Source: an uncultured Flavobacterium sp.
Lineage (GTDB): Bacteria > Bacteroidota > Bacteroidia > Flavobacteriales > Flavobacteriaceae
DNA: 34,110 bases
Direction: 5' to 3'
Assembly: GCA_947632215.1 (NCBI GenBank)
Contig: CANROJ010000001.1
Coordinates: forward strand, 68,406-102,515
Made by a program: the position numbers and the translations under genes. Position 1 is the first letter of the stretch, and every line of letters begins with the position of its first letter. The notes beneath the pieces were generated by a model that worked only from the letters and a program-made list of their open reading frames with translations, searched no databases and was not told the DNA's origin. Below are positions 23,983 to 31,643 of the stretch, one piece after another.

Positions 23983-26391
23983 TTATTCATATAAACTTGG
24001 ATACTTAGCCACATTAGACTCATGCATCATATGGTATATTTTCTCAAATATATCTTCAACAGAAGGTTTAGAGAAATAATCTCCATCTGTTCCATAGGCT
24101 GGACGGTGAGCTTTTGAACACAAAGTACTAGGCTGACTATCTAAGTGAGCATAACCACCTTGTTCTTCCACTATTTTCTGGATTAAATAAGCAGAAGCTC
24201 CTCCTGGAACGTCTTCATCCACAACTAATAATCGGTTGGTTTTTGCAAGACTCTTAACTGTGTCGTGATTAATATCAAAAGGAAGTAAACTCTGAGCATC
24301 GATAATCTCTACTTGAATTCCTACCTGGGCAAGCTCATTGGCAGCTTGTTCAACTAATCGCAGTGTAGATCCATAGGATACTACAGTAATATCACTACCT
24401 TCACGAATGGCTTCCACTACTCCAATAGGCGTTTTTAACTCCGCTAAGTTATTTGGAAGTTTTTCCTTTAAACGGTATCCATTTAAACACTCAATTAACA
24501 AAGCAGGCTCATCTCCTTCTAGTAAGGTATTATAAAAACCAGCAGCCTTAGTCATATTACGAGGAACCAAAACATGCATTCCTCTTAAGGCATTAATGAT
24601 CATACCCATAGGAGATCCTGAATGCCATATACCTTCTAAACGATGCCCTCTAGTACGCACGATTAAAGGCGCCTTTTGACGTCCAACTGTTCTATATTGT
24701 AAAGTTGCTAAATCATCACTCATGATCTGGATAGCATACAATAGATAATCTAAGTATTGAATTTCTGCTATTGGTCGAAGACCTCTCATAGCCATTCCAA
24801 TTCCCTGACCCAAAATAGTAGCCTCACGAATACCTACATCACTTACTCTATTTAAGCCATGCTTATCTTGTAAACCTTCTAAACCTTGATTTACATCACC
24901 GATATTTCCACTATCTTCACCAAAGATCATTACCTCTGGATGATTAGTAAATATATTATCAAAATTATCTCTTAGAATAACTCTAGCATCTACCTCTAGA
25001 GAATCTGAACTATATTCTGGCTTAATTTCCTTTACATTCAAGGCGCTAAAATCAGACTCACTCATTAAGTGTGAGCTATATCTAGGTTGATTAACTCTAA
25101 AATATTCTTTTATAAAATCTACTAAAAGAACTTTATTATCTTGAGTTAGAATCATGCGAAGAACTTTTCTAGCCGCAGATATAACATCTTTTCTAATTGG
25201 CTCTTTTATCTTAGTTAATTCCGTAGCAATTGCTTCAATTTCTTGTTGTTTAGCACTACTGACTGCCACTTGTTTTAAAACTCCAACCAAGGCATTACGC
25301 TCTTCAATAATTGGATTTACATAGGCATTCCAAGCAGCTTTTTTACCATCTAGAACTTGTTTTTTTAATTCCTTGTCTAAATCATCCAACTCTACTTGAG
25401 TTGCAAATCCTTGGGAAATGATCCAGTTTCTCATTTGAACCAAACAGTCCATTTCTCTTTCCCACTCTAAACGCTCCTTACTTTTATATCTCTCATGAGA
25501 ACCAGAAGTAGAGTGTCCTTGAGGTTGAGTTAACTCATCTACGTGAATTAAAACCGGCACATGCTCATCTCTAGCTATCTTTGAAGCCTTTGCGTAGGTC
25601 TGTAACAAAGCTGGATAGTCCCATCCTTTTACGCGAAGAATTTCATATCCTTTAGCTTGATCATCTCTTTGAAATCCCTTTAAAATTTCTGATATATTCT
25701 CTTTAGTTGTCTGATATCTAGCATGCACGGAAATCCCATATTGATCATCCCATACACTCATGACCATTGGTACTTGTAGAACTCCTGCAGCATTGATTGT
25801 TTCAAAAAACAATCCCTCTGATGTTGAAGCATTTCCTATTGTACCCCAAGCAACTTCGTTTCCATTAACAGAGAAGTTCTGTTGTGAATCAGCTTGAGGG
25901 AATTCTCTATAGTATTTAGAAGCTTGTGCTAAGCCTAATAATCTTGGCATTTGCCCAGCTGTAGGTGAAATATCAGCACTTGAGTTCTTCTGAGCCGTTA
26001 AATTCTTCCAGTCTCCTTTTTCATTTAAACTATGGGTTGAAAAGTGACCTCCCATTTGTCTACCTCCACTCATTGGATCGTGGTCAATATCAGCATCTCC
26101 AAATAATCCAGCGAAAAACTGCTCTATGGTTAATTGACCAATAGCCATCATGAAGGTTTGATCTCGATAATAACCTGAGCGGAAATCTCCATTTTGAAAA
26201 GCTTTAGCTAAAGCTAATTGTGGAACTTCTTTTCCATCACCAAATATACCGAACTTAGCTTTTCCTGTTAAGACCTCTCGTCTACCAAGTAAACTACATT
26301 CTCTACTTATTCTAGCTATCTTATAATCTTCTAACGCCTGTGCTTTAGTAATATCTAAGGCAAGGGGCTTATTTTTTTGCTTTTGACTCAT
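23983..26391 (-). CDS. 2-oxoacid (branched-chain type) dehydrogenase E1, alpha-beta fusion
   Basis: One 802-residue chain carries both E1 halves of a 2-oxoacid dehydrogenase complex. The alpha half (about 40-340) includes DPMSGGRQMGGHFS near 105, the region TIGNASTSEGLFFE near 184 and HSTSGSHERYK near 300. The beta half (about 455-802) includes MIFGEDSGNIGDV, SDVGIREATILGQGIGMA, AEIQYLDY and VVDEDVPGGASAY. Fused E1 of this length is common in Bacteroidota and is usually named for branched-chain 2-oxoisovalerate oxidation, supplying primers for iso-fatty acids. The usual thiamine-diphosphate motif GDG...NN reads GNA...DD here. E2 and E3 genes are not in the window. The start is ATG at 26391; terminators lie on both sides, so it is probably a single-gene transcript. 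Confidence 0.88.
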   Translation of the reverse strand: MSQKQKNKPLALDITKAQALEDYKIARISRECSLLGRREVLTGKAKFGIFGDGKEVPQLALAKAFQNGDFRSGYYRDQTFMMAIGQLTIEQFFAGLFGDADIDHDPMSGGRQMGGHFSTHSLNEKGDWKNLTAQKNSSADISPTAGQMPRLLGLAQASKYYREFPQADSQQNFSVNGNEVAWGTIGNASTSEGLFFETINAAGVLQVPMVMSVWDDQYGISVHARYQTTKENISEILKGFQRDDQAKGYEILRVKGWDYPALLQTYAKASKIARDEHVPVLIHVDELTQPQGHSTSGSHERYKSKERLEWEREMDCLVQMRNWIISQGFATQVELDDLDKELKKQVLDGKKAAWNAYVNPIIEERNALVGVLKQVAVSSAKQQEIEAIATELTKIKEPIRKDVISAARKVLRMILTQDNKVLLVDFIKEYFRVNQPRYSSHLMSESDFSALNVKEIKPEYSSDSLEVDARVILRDNFDNIFTNHPEVMIFGEDSGNIGDVNQGLEGLQDKHGLNRVSDVGIREATILGQGIGMAMRGLRPIAEIQYLDYLLYAIQIMSDDLATLQYRTVGRQKAPLIVRTRGHRLEGIWHSGSPMGMIINALRGMHVLVPRNMTKAAGFYNTLLEGDEPALLIECLNGYRLKEKLPNNLAELKTPIGVVEAIREGSDITVVSYGSTLRLVEQAANELAQVGIQVEIIDAQSLLPFDINHDTVKSLAKTNRLLVVDEDVPGGASAYLIQKIVEEQGGYAHLDSQPSTLCSKAHRPAYGTDGDYFSKPSVEDIFEKIYHMMHESNVAKYPSLYE

Positions 26392-26626
26392 TGTAAAAAT
26401 AATCTTATTTACCGGTTACGAATATAGAATATTAAAGGTAAAAATGCTAACATTTAACATACCTTTATTTGAAATAAATCCCCAATAGTCTTACGTATAA
26501 ATTAAAATAACTAACAAAAAATTACATTTTTAATAATTTAAACCAAATTAAAAACTTATCATTAAGAATTTTACAATATTAGAATTCTCATTTTCATTGA
26601 CTTTTGGCAATATTTAAAAAAAATAA
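26392..26626. other. AT-rich intergenic region upstream of the E1 fusion
   Basis: About 235 bp with no open frame of note. It must hold the E1 promoter, but no exact TAnnTTTG element was found on the minus strand. Confidence 0.5.
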
Positions 26627-26654
26627 AAAGCCCTTCTTTTACAAGAAGAGCTTT
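26627..26654 (-). terminator. Rho-independent terminator of purC-nitroreductase
   Basis: On the minus strand, AAAGC then CTTCTT pair with AAGAAG then GCTTT with a single mismatch, around a four-base loop. TTATTTTTTT follows. The hairpin begins 4 nt past the nitroreductase stop. Confidence 0.85.
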
Positions 26655-26658
26655 AAGG

Positions 26659-27294
26659 TTATCGGATTATGGTAACAAAATCATCCATATCTTTTCTAAC
26701 TTTTTTCATTGGATGCAGCCAATCATTTTCTGGATCTCTTTTACCGAGAGCCAAGATGGAAACACTCTTGAGTCCCTTGTGAGTTAAACCTAGAAACTCA
26801 TCTAGTTGATCATTGTGAAACCCCTCCATAGGAGATGCATCAATTCTGTATTCAGCTGCTGCAGCAATACTCATAGCCATTCCTATATATGCCTGTCTAG
26901 CTGCATGTTGAAATTGTTGATCTAGAGTAAGAGAAGAAAAATTAGCTTTCAAAGAATTCTTATAATCTAACATACTATCCTTAGGCATCTCTCTTTGTTT
27001 TTCAACTAATGTAAACACTTTATCTAAACGCTCAGAAGTATAACTGTCCCAAGCAGCAAAAATAAGTAAATCGGAACTCTCAACAATCTGGGCTTGATTC
27101 ATAGCTATACCAAATAATTCCTGTTTTACTTGCTGATTTTTAATTAAAATTACTTCAAATGGTTGTAACCCAGAAGAAGTTGGAGCCAAACGAGCTGCTT
27201 CAATAATATCCATGACTTTATCATGATCCAATTTATGAGATGCATCATAACGCTTTGTTGCGTAACGCCATTGTAAAGCTTTTAAGAGTTCCAT
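26659..27294 (-). CDS. NAD(P)H-dependent nitroreductase (NfsB-like)
   Basis: This 211-residue FMN flavoenzyme belongs to the nitroreductase superfamily. The N-terminal RYATKRYD supplies the phosphate-binding basic residues, and APTSSGLQPFEVILI near residue 37 is the FMN-contacting signature. ARQAYIGMAMSIAAAAE near 132 and SPMEGFHN near 153 are conserved in NfsB/FRase-I-type enzymes. Such proteins reduce quinones, nitroaromatics or flavins in the cytoplasm; the natural substrate is unknown. It begins 22 nt after the purC stop on the same strand, so it is probably cotranscribed with purC, without a clear metabolic reason. Confidence 0.92.
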   Translation of the reverse strand: MELLKALQWRYATKRYDASHKLDHDKVMDIIEAARLAPTSSGLQPFEVILIKNQQVKQELFGIAMNQAQIVESSDLLIFAAWDSYTSERLDKVFTLVEKQREMPKDSMLDYKNSLKANFSSLTLDQQFQHAARQAYIGMAMSIAAAAEYRIDASPMEGFHNDQLDEFLGLTHKGLKSVSILALGKRDPENDWLHPMKKVRKDMDDFVTIIR

Positions 27295-27316
27295 ATACTA
27301 TAATTTTAAAAAGTTG

Positions 27317-28276
27317 CTATTCTAAATATTCCTTTAAATACTGATTGACATTTTTCTCTATGCGTTTAGCTATATTATCGGTAGGTGCTTTCACAAACTC
27401 AGTTCCTAATATACTTTGATATAACTCTATGTATCTATTAGAAACAGATTCAACATAGGCTGGTGTCATTAAAGGAATAGTCTGTGAGGGTTGACCACTA
27501 AAACCTTGATCTAAGAGCCATTGTCTAACAAATTCTTTACTTAACTGCTTTTGCGGTAAATTTTTAGATTGACATTCCAAGTAGGTGTCTGCATAAAAAT
27601 ACCGAGAAGAATCTGGGGTATGAATTTCATCAATCAATACAATTTCCCCTTGGTTTGTCTTACCAAATTCATACTTTGTATCTACTAAAATAAGCCCTTG
27701 TTCTTGTGCTATTTCACATCCCCTTTTATACAAGGCTCTTGTATAGTTCTCCAAAACCAGATAATCTTCTAAACTAACAATTCCTCGCTCAATAATTTGC
27801 TCACGAGAAATATCCATATCATGCAAACCTAAATCCTCTTTTGTAGAAGGAGTTATAATTGGATAAGGCAAAGGATCATTTGGTTTTAAACCCTCTGGCA
27901 GCTCAACTCCACATATAATTCTACTTCCTTGTTGGTATTCTCTAGCTGCATGCCCGGCTAGGTAACCTCGTATAACCATCTCTACTTTGAAAGGCTTGCA
28001 TACCTTACCTATCATTACATTAGGATCTGGACAAGCAATTAACCAATTAGGCACAATGTCCTTTGTTAGCTCCATAAAGCGAGCGGCTATTTGATTTAAT
28101 ATTTGTCCTTTATAAGGAATTCCTTCGGGTAAAACCACATCAAAGGCAGATAATCTATCGGTAGCTACCATCACTAAATAAGTATCTGCAATGGTATAAA
28201 CATCTCTGACTTTTCCTTTATAAAGAGAAGTTTGGTTATCAAACAAAAAATTGGTTTGTGTAATCGTGTTTGTCAT
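27317..28276 (-). CDS. purC: SAICAR synthase PurC
   Basis: PurC joins aspartate to CAIR with ATP in step 7 of purine synthesis. The protein is 319 residues from the ATG at 28276 ([12 protein letters not shown]). Conserved motifs are YKGKVRDVY near 19, [20 protein letters not shown] near 38, [14 protein letters not shown] near 105, and [20 protein letters not shown] near 206. I reject the longer frame from GTG at 28375: its extra 33 residues do not resemble PurC, and family proteins begin close to the KGKVRD motif. The length suits the larger PurC form seen in Bacteroidota. No other pur gene is adjacent. The nitroreductase follows 22 nt downstream. Confidence 0.94.
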   Translation of the reverse strand: MTNTITQTNFLFDNQTSLYKGKVRDVYTIADTYLVMVATDRLSAFDVVLPEGIPYKGQILNQIAARFMELTKDIVPNWLIACPDPNVMIGKVCKPFKVEMVIRGYLAGHAAREYQQGSRIICGVELPEGLKPNDPLPYPIITPSTKEDLGLHDMDISREQIIERGIVSLEDYLVLENYTRALYKRGCEIAQEQGLILVDTKYEFGKTNQGEIVLIDEIHTPDSSRYFYADTYLECQSKNLPQKQLSKEFVRQWLLDQGFSGQPSQTIPLMTPAYVESVSNRYIELYQSILGTEFVKAPTDNIAKRIEKNVNQYLKEYLE

Positions 28277-28573
28277 ATGTATAAATTGTGTAGTTCTTTT
28301 TATTGCTATTATCAACAAGTCTACTTTTCTAAAAATATTTAAAAGCAGACCAAAGCTTTCACAAATGCGTTGCACTAATATAAGGAGTATTATACAAAGT
28401 TACAATATACCCTTTTGAATATTACTCTTTTACTAAATCAAACACTTTTGCAATCTCCTATGCAAAAATACTAATTTACCCCTTTTTGAAATGTGTTTTT
28501 TTTATTTTTTTACACAAGTTTATGCAATAAAATAACAATATCATTTTGCACTAGATTCAAAACTTTTTATGAA
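28277..28573. other. AT-rich leader region of purC
   Basis: About 300 bp with no supported gene. Two minus-strand TAnnTTTG matches occur, TAACTTTG (28402-28395) and TATTTTTG (28470-28463), but neither has a good -33 TTG. If the first is used, purC has a leader of about 110 nt. I see no purine riboswitch core. Confidence 0.45.
28395..28402 (-). promoter_or_regulatory. Candidate -7 element for purC
   Basis: TAACTTTG on the minus strand matches TAnnTTTG, with no TTG at the usual -33 distance. The leader would be about 110 nt. Confidence 0.3.
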
Positions 28574-28604
28574 TTGATTTTAGAAATCCCTTAGCATAAC
28601 TTTG
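28574..28604 (+). promoter_or_regulatory. Good Bacteroidota promoter reading into a mostly non-coding stretch
   Basis: TTG at 28574-28576 and TAACTTTG at 28597-28604 have a 20 nt spacer, a full consensus match. Transcription would begin near 28611, about 410 nt before the thioesterase ATG and about 80 nt before a 71-codon ORF. It may make a small RNA, the short ORF message or a long thioesterase leader. Confidence 0.45.
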
Positions 28605-28692
28605 AGCTAAACTAGATAAGGCCTTAGTTACTATTTGTATTATATTTCAGATTAGAGTCCAAAATCACAAAATTCAGGTAAAAAAGCAAAAA

Positions 28693-28908
28693 ATGGCAAC
28701 TATCCAAGACATAGTCACTATATTTGCAAAGCATGGATATCAATATCTTATTGCATGTAGCTTTGGAGAATCGTGTGCAACTCACGAACTGTCGCGCAAC
28801 TGTGAATTAAAGAACACTTTAAAAGTCAGATCGCCAAATAATTACATAAAAAAACAACCTGACTTGTCGCGTAACATAGTAAACAGGATAACATATCACC
28901 TCCTCTGA
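28693..28908 (+). CDS. Possible 71-residue protein with LSRN repeats, function unknown
   Basis: This short frame begins with an A-rich leader typical of Bacteroidota genes (AAAAAAGCAAAAA then ATG) and lies 80-90 nt after a consensus promoter. The first 22 residues (MATIQDIVTIFAKHGYQYLI and on) look like an amphipathic helix. The rest is Cys/Asn/Ser-rich and holds a repeated motif: ELSRNCE near residue 32 and DLSRNIV near 57. The matching DNA is also repeated, so the repeat may belong to the DNA or RNA and the frame may be incidental. I do not recognise it. It could be a small protein, a degraded gene or part of a non-coding RNA. The downstream gene begins 112 bp after its stop. Confidence 0.3.
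   Translation: MATIQDIVTIFAKHGYQYLIACSFGESCATHELSRNCELKNTLKVRSPNNYIKKQPDLSRNIVNRITYHLL
28768..28879 (+). repeat. Three degenerate copies of a roughly 19 bp motif
   Basis: Copy 1 (28768-28785, GAATCGTGTGCAACTCAC) and copy 2 (28786-28804, GAACTGTCGCGCAACTGTG) are in tandem. Copy 3 (28861-28879, GACTTGTCGCGTAACATAG) lies 56 bp further on. Copies 2 and 3 share TGTCGCGYAAC. All three start in the same reading frame of the 28693-28908 ORF. The local GC is clearly above that of the flanks. Confidence 0.5.
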
Positions 28909-29019
28909 CTCTATAGTTTAGAGAAGGAATCTATGATTTACATGAAGGCAAATAGTTTGGTTGTTCTAGAATTAAAATATAACTAGTTAAATAGTAAAAA
29001 CAGATTTCAAAAAATAAAT

Positions 29020-29442
29020 ATGGAAAATCAATTAACAAGTAGAGAGCAACGTATCGCCAAAAAAATCAAAGATTCTCAAACACACGTTTTTCGTGCAGTT
29101 TTTCCAGGACAAACAAATCACCACAACACCATGTTTGGTGGAGCAGTACTTTATATAATGGATGAGATTGCCTTTATGACTGCAACAAGATTTTGTCGCA
29201 AACCCATTGTAACAGTCTCTAGTGACAAGGTAGATTTTAACCATCCAATTCCAGCTGGAACTCTAGTGGAGTTAATTGGAACTGTAACAAGAGTTGGACG
29301 AACAAGTTTAGATGTTAGCGTAGAGGTTTTTGTAGAAAGCATGTATAGAGAAGGAAGAGAAAAAGCAATCACTGGAAACTTCACTCTAGTAGCTATTAAT
29401 GAAAGCAAGCGTCCTGTACCGGTAATTGATGAAATAGAATAA
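29020..29442 (+). CDS. Acyl-CoA thioesterase, hotdog fold
   Basis: This 140-residue protein belongs to the YciA/BACH group of hotdog thioesterases, which hydrolyse acyl-CoA to free acid and CoA. The signature NHHNTMFGGAVLYIMDEI spans residues 33-50, with Asp48 the likely catalytic acid on the central helix. FNHPIPAGTLVEL and TRVGRTSLDVSVEV follow as the beta-sheet. Chain-length preference cannot be read from sequence. The last 14 nt overlap an ATG at 29429 that would start the next open frame, an arrangement expected for translational coupling. No clear promoter lies directly upstream; the nearest is at 28574-28604. Confidence 0.93.
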   Translation: MENQLTSREQRIAKKIKDSQTHVFRAVFPGQTNHHNTMFGGAVLYIMDEIAFMTATRFCRKPIVTVSSDKVDFNHPIPAGTLVELIGTVTRVGRTSLDVSVEVFVESMYREGREKAITGNFTLVAINESKRPVPVIDEIE

Positions 29443-29791
29443 TTTCAAGACGACACTGTCTATTAAAGATCAGCAGTACCAAAACACCTGGTTTATTTTA
29501 CATAACAGAGTAGAAGAATTTTATTTTAACATTATCAATCAAGTAAGCATTATAGATATTGCAGAGCCTATTTATGACTTATCAATTGCTGGGTTTTTAC
29601 GTTTTTCTGACGAAAAATTCAAGGAAACAAATACTAATTCCAGCTCACTGTATTGGCACAGAGGATATTATCGCAATTTTATTTTTAAAAATTTATACCT
29701 GAAAATATTAAATAAAGAAAACAATGAATTGGAGTACTTTAAAGTAGATTTTCACGACTATGGTGAACGTATGTATTATTATATCCTTTAA
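29438..29791 (+). CDS. Unrecognised small protein; start codon unresolved, amber stop at expected codon 3
   Basis: This frame stays open for 117 codons in AT-rich DNA and ends just before a terminator, which suggests real coding. It reads NNFKTTLSIKDQQYQNTW and continues with many aromatic residues (HRGYYRNFIFKNLYL) to GERMYYYIL. It has no signal peptide, membrane segment or motif that I recognise. There is no ATG, GTG or TTG near its N-terminus. The natural start would be ATG at 29429, overlapping the thioesterase stop, but it is followed by AAA and then TAG at 29435. So the gene is either a fresh nonsense mutant, is started at CTG 29456 or ATT 29462, reads through amber, or contains a sequencing error. 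Confidence 0.55.
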   Translation, partial: NNFKTTLSIKDQQYQNTWFILHNRVEEFYFNIINQVSIIDIAEPIYDLSIAGFLRFSDEKFKETNTNSSSLYWHRGYYRNFIFKNLYLKILNKENNELEYFKVDFHDYGERMYYYIL

Positions 29792-29793
29792 AC

Positions 29794-29841
29794 AAATAAA
29801 GCTTGGCAAGAGATTTTAAAAATCCTTACCAAGCTTTATTT
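29794..29841. terminator. Bidirectional terminator between convergent genes
   Basis: AAATAAAGCTTGG (29794-29806) and CCAAGCTTTATTT (29829-29841) form a perfect 13 bp stem, with a second interrupted stem inside (AAG-GATT with AATC-CTT). Both strands end the stem in T-rich sequence. It follows the 29791 stop by 2 nt. Confidence 0.82.
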
Positions 29842-29928
29842 ATTAGTTTGAAATCCTTTAAAAATTAGTTCACTTTATTAGTTACTAACTAAAACAAAAA
29901 GACTTCTGTATATTTTACTGTATCTGGA

Positions 29929-30864
29929 TTATTGTACAGCATTTTCGATTTCTTCTACCATCATTTTGATAGATTTCAATCCACCTCCTGATAAGTACCA
30001 AATCTCTGGGTTCAAGAATACAATATTATCCTCATTGTAAGCGTTTGTTTGCTTAATTAATTCGTTAGCAAACTCCTCTTTATCCATTTTAGCACGTTTT
30101 ACTGCAGCACCTCTATCGATTACAAATAAATAATCTGGATTTACTTCTTTGATAAATTCACTAGAAATTACTTGTCCATGAGTAGCAGTAGCATCTAAAT
30201 TTTTATCAGCTGGTTTAACACCAAAAACGTCATGTATAATACCAAAACGAGATCCTGGTCCATATGCACTAAAACGTCCTTCGTTTACTAAAACTATCAA
30301 AGCAGTTTTATCCGAATCACTAGTTATAGCATTAATTGCAGCAATACGCTTATCAATATCCTCTAGTTCTTTTTCAACTTGCTCTTGTTTTCCGTAAAGC
30401 TCTCCAATTACTCTTTGATTAGCTTTAAAGCTCTCAATATAGTTTTCACGGTCTATATCTAAATTAATAGTTGGAGCAATTTTACTAAGCTCATCATATA
30501 AAGCCGCCTGTCTTGTAGAGATGATAATAAGTTCTGGATCTAACTCGTTTACTTTTTCAAAATTAGGTTCTTTGATTCCACCTACATCCACAGCAGATGG
30601 GTCGTTTTGATGACCTTGTAAATAAGATGGTAAACTTGCCTTAGGAAACCCTTTAGCTGGAATATCTAAATCATCATAAGTATCTAAAATACCGTAATGT
30701 AAAATAACTACATTTTCAGGGTTTTCTGGTACTGAAGTTTGCCCAGATAAATGATCCACTGTAATTTGTTTAGCATTTGGATCTACTTCTTTTTTGTTTG
30801 CCTGATCACAAGAAGCGAAAAGCACAAAAGATGCTGCTATGCAACTTACTAAAAATTTATTCAT
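29929..30864 (-). CDS. Siderophore ABC transporter, substrate-binding lipoprotein
   Basis: This 311-residue protein has a lipoprotein signal (Cys19 in VLFASC) and a periplasmic-binding-protein fold of the FecB/BtuF type with a long central helix. Hallmarks are NPENVVILHYGILDTYDDL near residue 48, ELDPELIIIS near 107, and GRFSAYGPGSRFGIIHDVFG near 213. It most resembles the YclQ/FatB-type binding proteins for catecholate or mixed siderophores such as petrobactin. It is last of four genes on the minus strand, 20 nt after the ATPase, in the order permease, permease, ATPase, binding protein, the order of yclNOPQ. The actual ligand is not determinable. It probably sits on the outer face of the inner membrane and receives ligand from a TonB-dependent receptor elsewhere. 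Confidence 0.9.
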   Translation of the reverse strand: MNKFLVSCIAASFVLFASCDQANKKEVDPNAKQITVDHLSGQTSVPENPENVVILHYGILDTYDDLDIPAKGFPKASLPSYLQGHQNDPSAVDVGGIKEPNFEKVNELDPELIIISTRQAALYDELSKIAPTINLDIDRENYIESFKANQRVIGELYGKQEQVEKELEDIDKRIAAINAITSDSDKTALIVLVNEGRFSAYGPGSRFGIIHDVFGVKPADKNLDATATHGQVISSEFIKEVNPDYLFVIDRGAAVKRAKMDKEEFANELIKQTNAYNEDNIVFLNPEIWYLSGGGLKSIKMMVEEIENAVQ

Positions 30865-30884
30865 AATAATTTATTTGATAGTTT

Positions 30885-31643
30885 TTATTTAAAATATATA
30901 CAGATTTTGTTATCACAATTATCTACAATAGTCATATCTATATCGAAGACTTCTTTCATAATGCCTTCGGTAATAATATCCTTTGTTGGACCAAAGTGAA
31001 TAATTTTATGATCTTTTACAGCAGCGATATAATCCGCGTAAGACGAGGCATAATTAATATCATGAACTACGATAATAATTGTCTTACCATATTCATCTGC
31101 TAACACCCTTAGAATCTTCATGATTTCAACAGAGTGCTTCATATCTAAGTTATTCAAGGGTTCGTCTAAAAGAATATATTCCGTATCTTGAGCCAATACC
31201 ATGGCTAAAAAAGTACGCTGTTTTTGCCCACCACTTAACTCATCTATATACTGTTTTCTTATATCTGACAAGCCCATAAACTCAAGACTTTCCTCTATTT
31301 TTTCTGTATCATAAGTAGTTAACCTACCTTGGCTATGAGGAAAACGCCCGAAAGAGACTAACTCCTCTACGCTCAATCTTATATTGGGATTATTGGATTG
31401 TTTTAAAATAGATAAACGCTTTGCGAAGTCACGGTTAGTAAAACCGGTTACCTCTTGATCTAAAAGGTTAATTTCTCCAGAATCTCTAGCTACCAATCTA
31501 CTTATAATAGACAAAAGTGTACTCTTCCCTGTTCCATTACCTCCTACTAAACAAGTAATTTTACCTTTAGGAAAACTTACCGACACATTATCAAGTATCA
31601 TCTTCTCTCCATAAGCCTTTCGAATATTCTTTACCTCTATCAT
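30885..31643 (-). CDS. Siderophore ABC transporter, ATP-binding protein
   Basis: This 252-residue ABC ATPase has Walker A GGNGTGKST at 34-42, a Q-loop region with LKQSN near 80, signature LSGGQKQR near 136, Walker B YILLDEP near 156 and the switch His in VVHDIN near 190. FecE/YclP-type proteins couple ATP hydrolysis to iron-chelate import through two permeases of the FecCD family. Its ATG overlaps the stop of the second permease gene by 4 nt (ATGA), so translation is coupled. Confidence 0.95.
   Translation of the reverse strand: MIEVKNIRKAYGEKMILDNVSVSFPKGKITCLVGGNGTGKSTLLSIISRLVARDSGEINLLDQEVTGFTNRDFAKRLSILKQSNNPNIRLSVEELVSFGRFPHSQGRLTTYDTEKIEESLEFMGLSDIRKQYIDELSGGQKQRTFLAMVLAQDTEYILLDEPLNNLDMKHSVEIMKILRVLADEYGKTIIIVVHDINYASSYADYIAAVKDHKIIHFGPTKDIITEGIMKEVFDIDMTIVDNCDNKICIYFK

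Noticed and set aside
28277..28375. GTG start for purC giving a 33-residue extension
   Set aside because: The extension is unlike PurC, which starts close to its KGKVRD motif.
28277..28573. Purine riboswitch or other known leader RNA upstream of purC
   Set aside because: No recognisable riboswitch core was seen; the region is AT-rich without a clear multi-stem fold.
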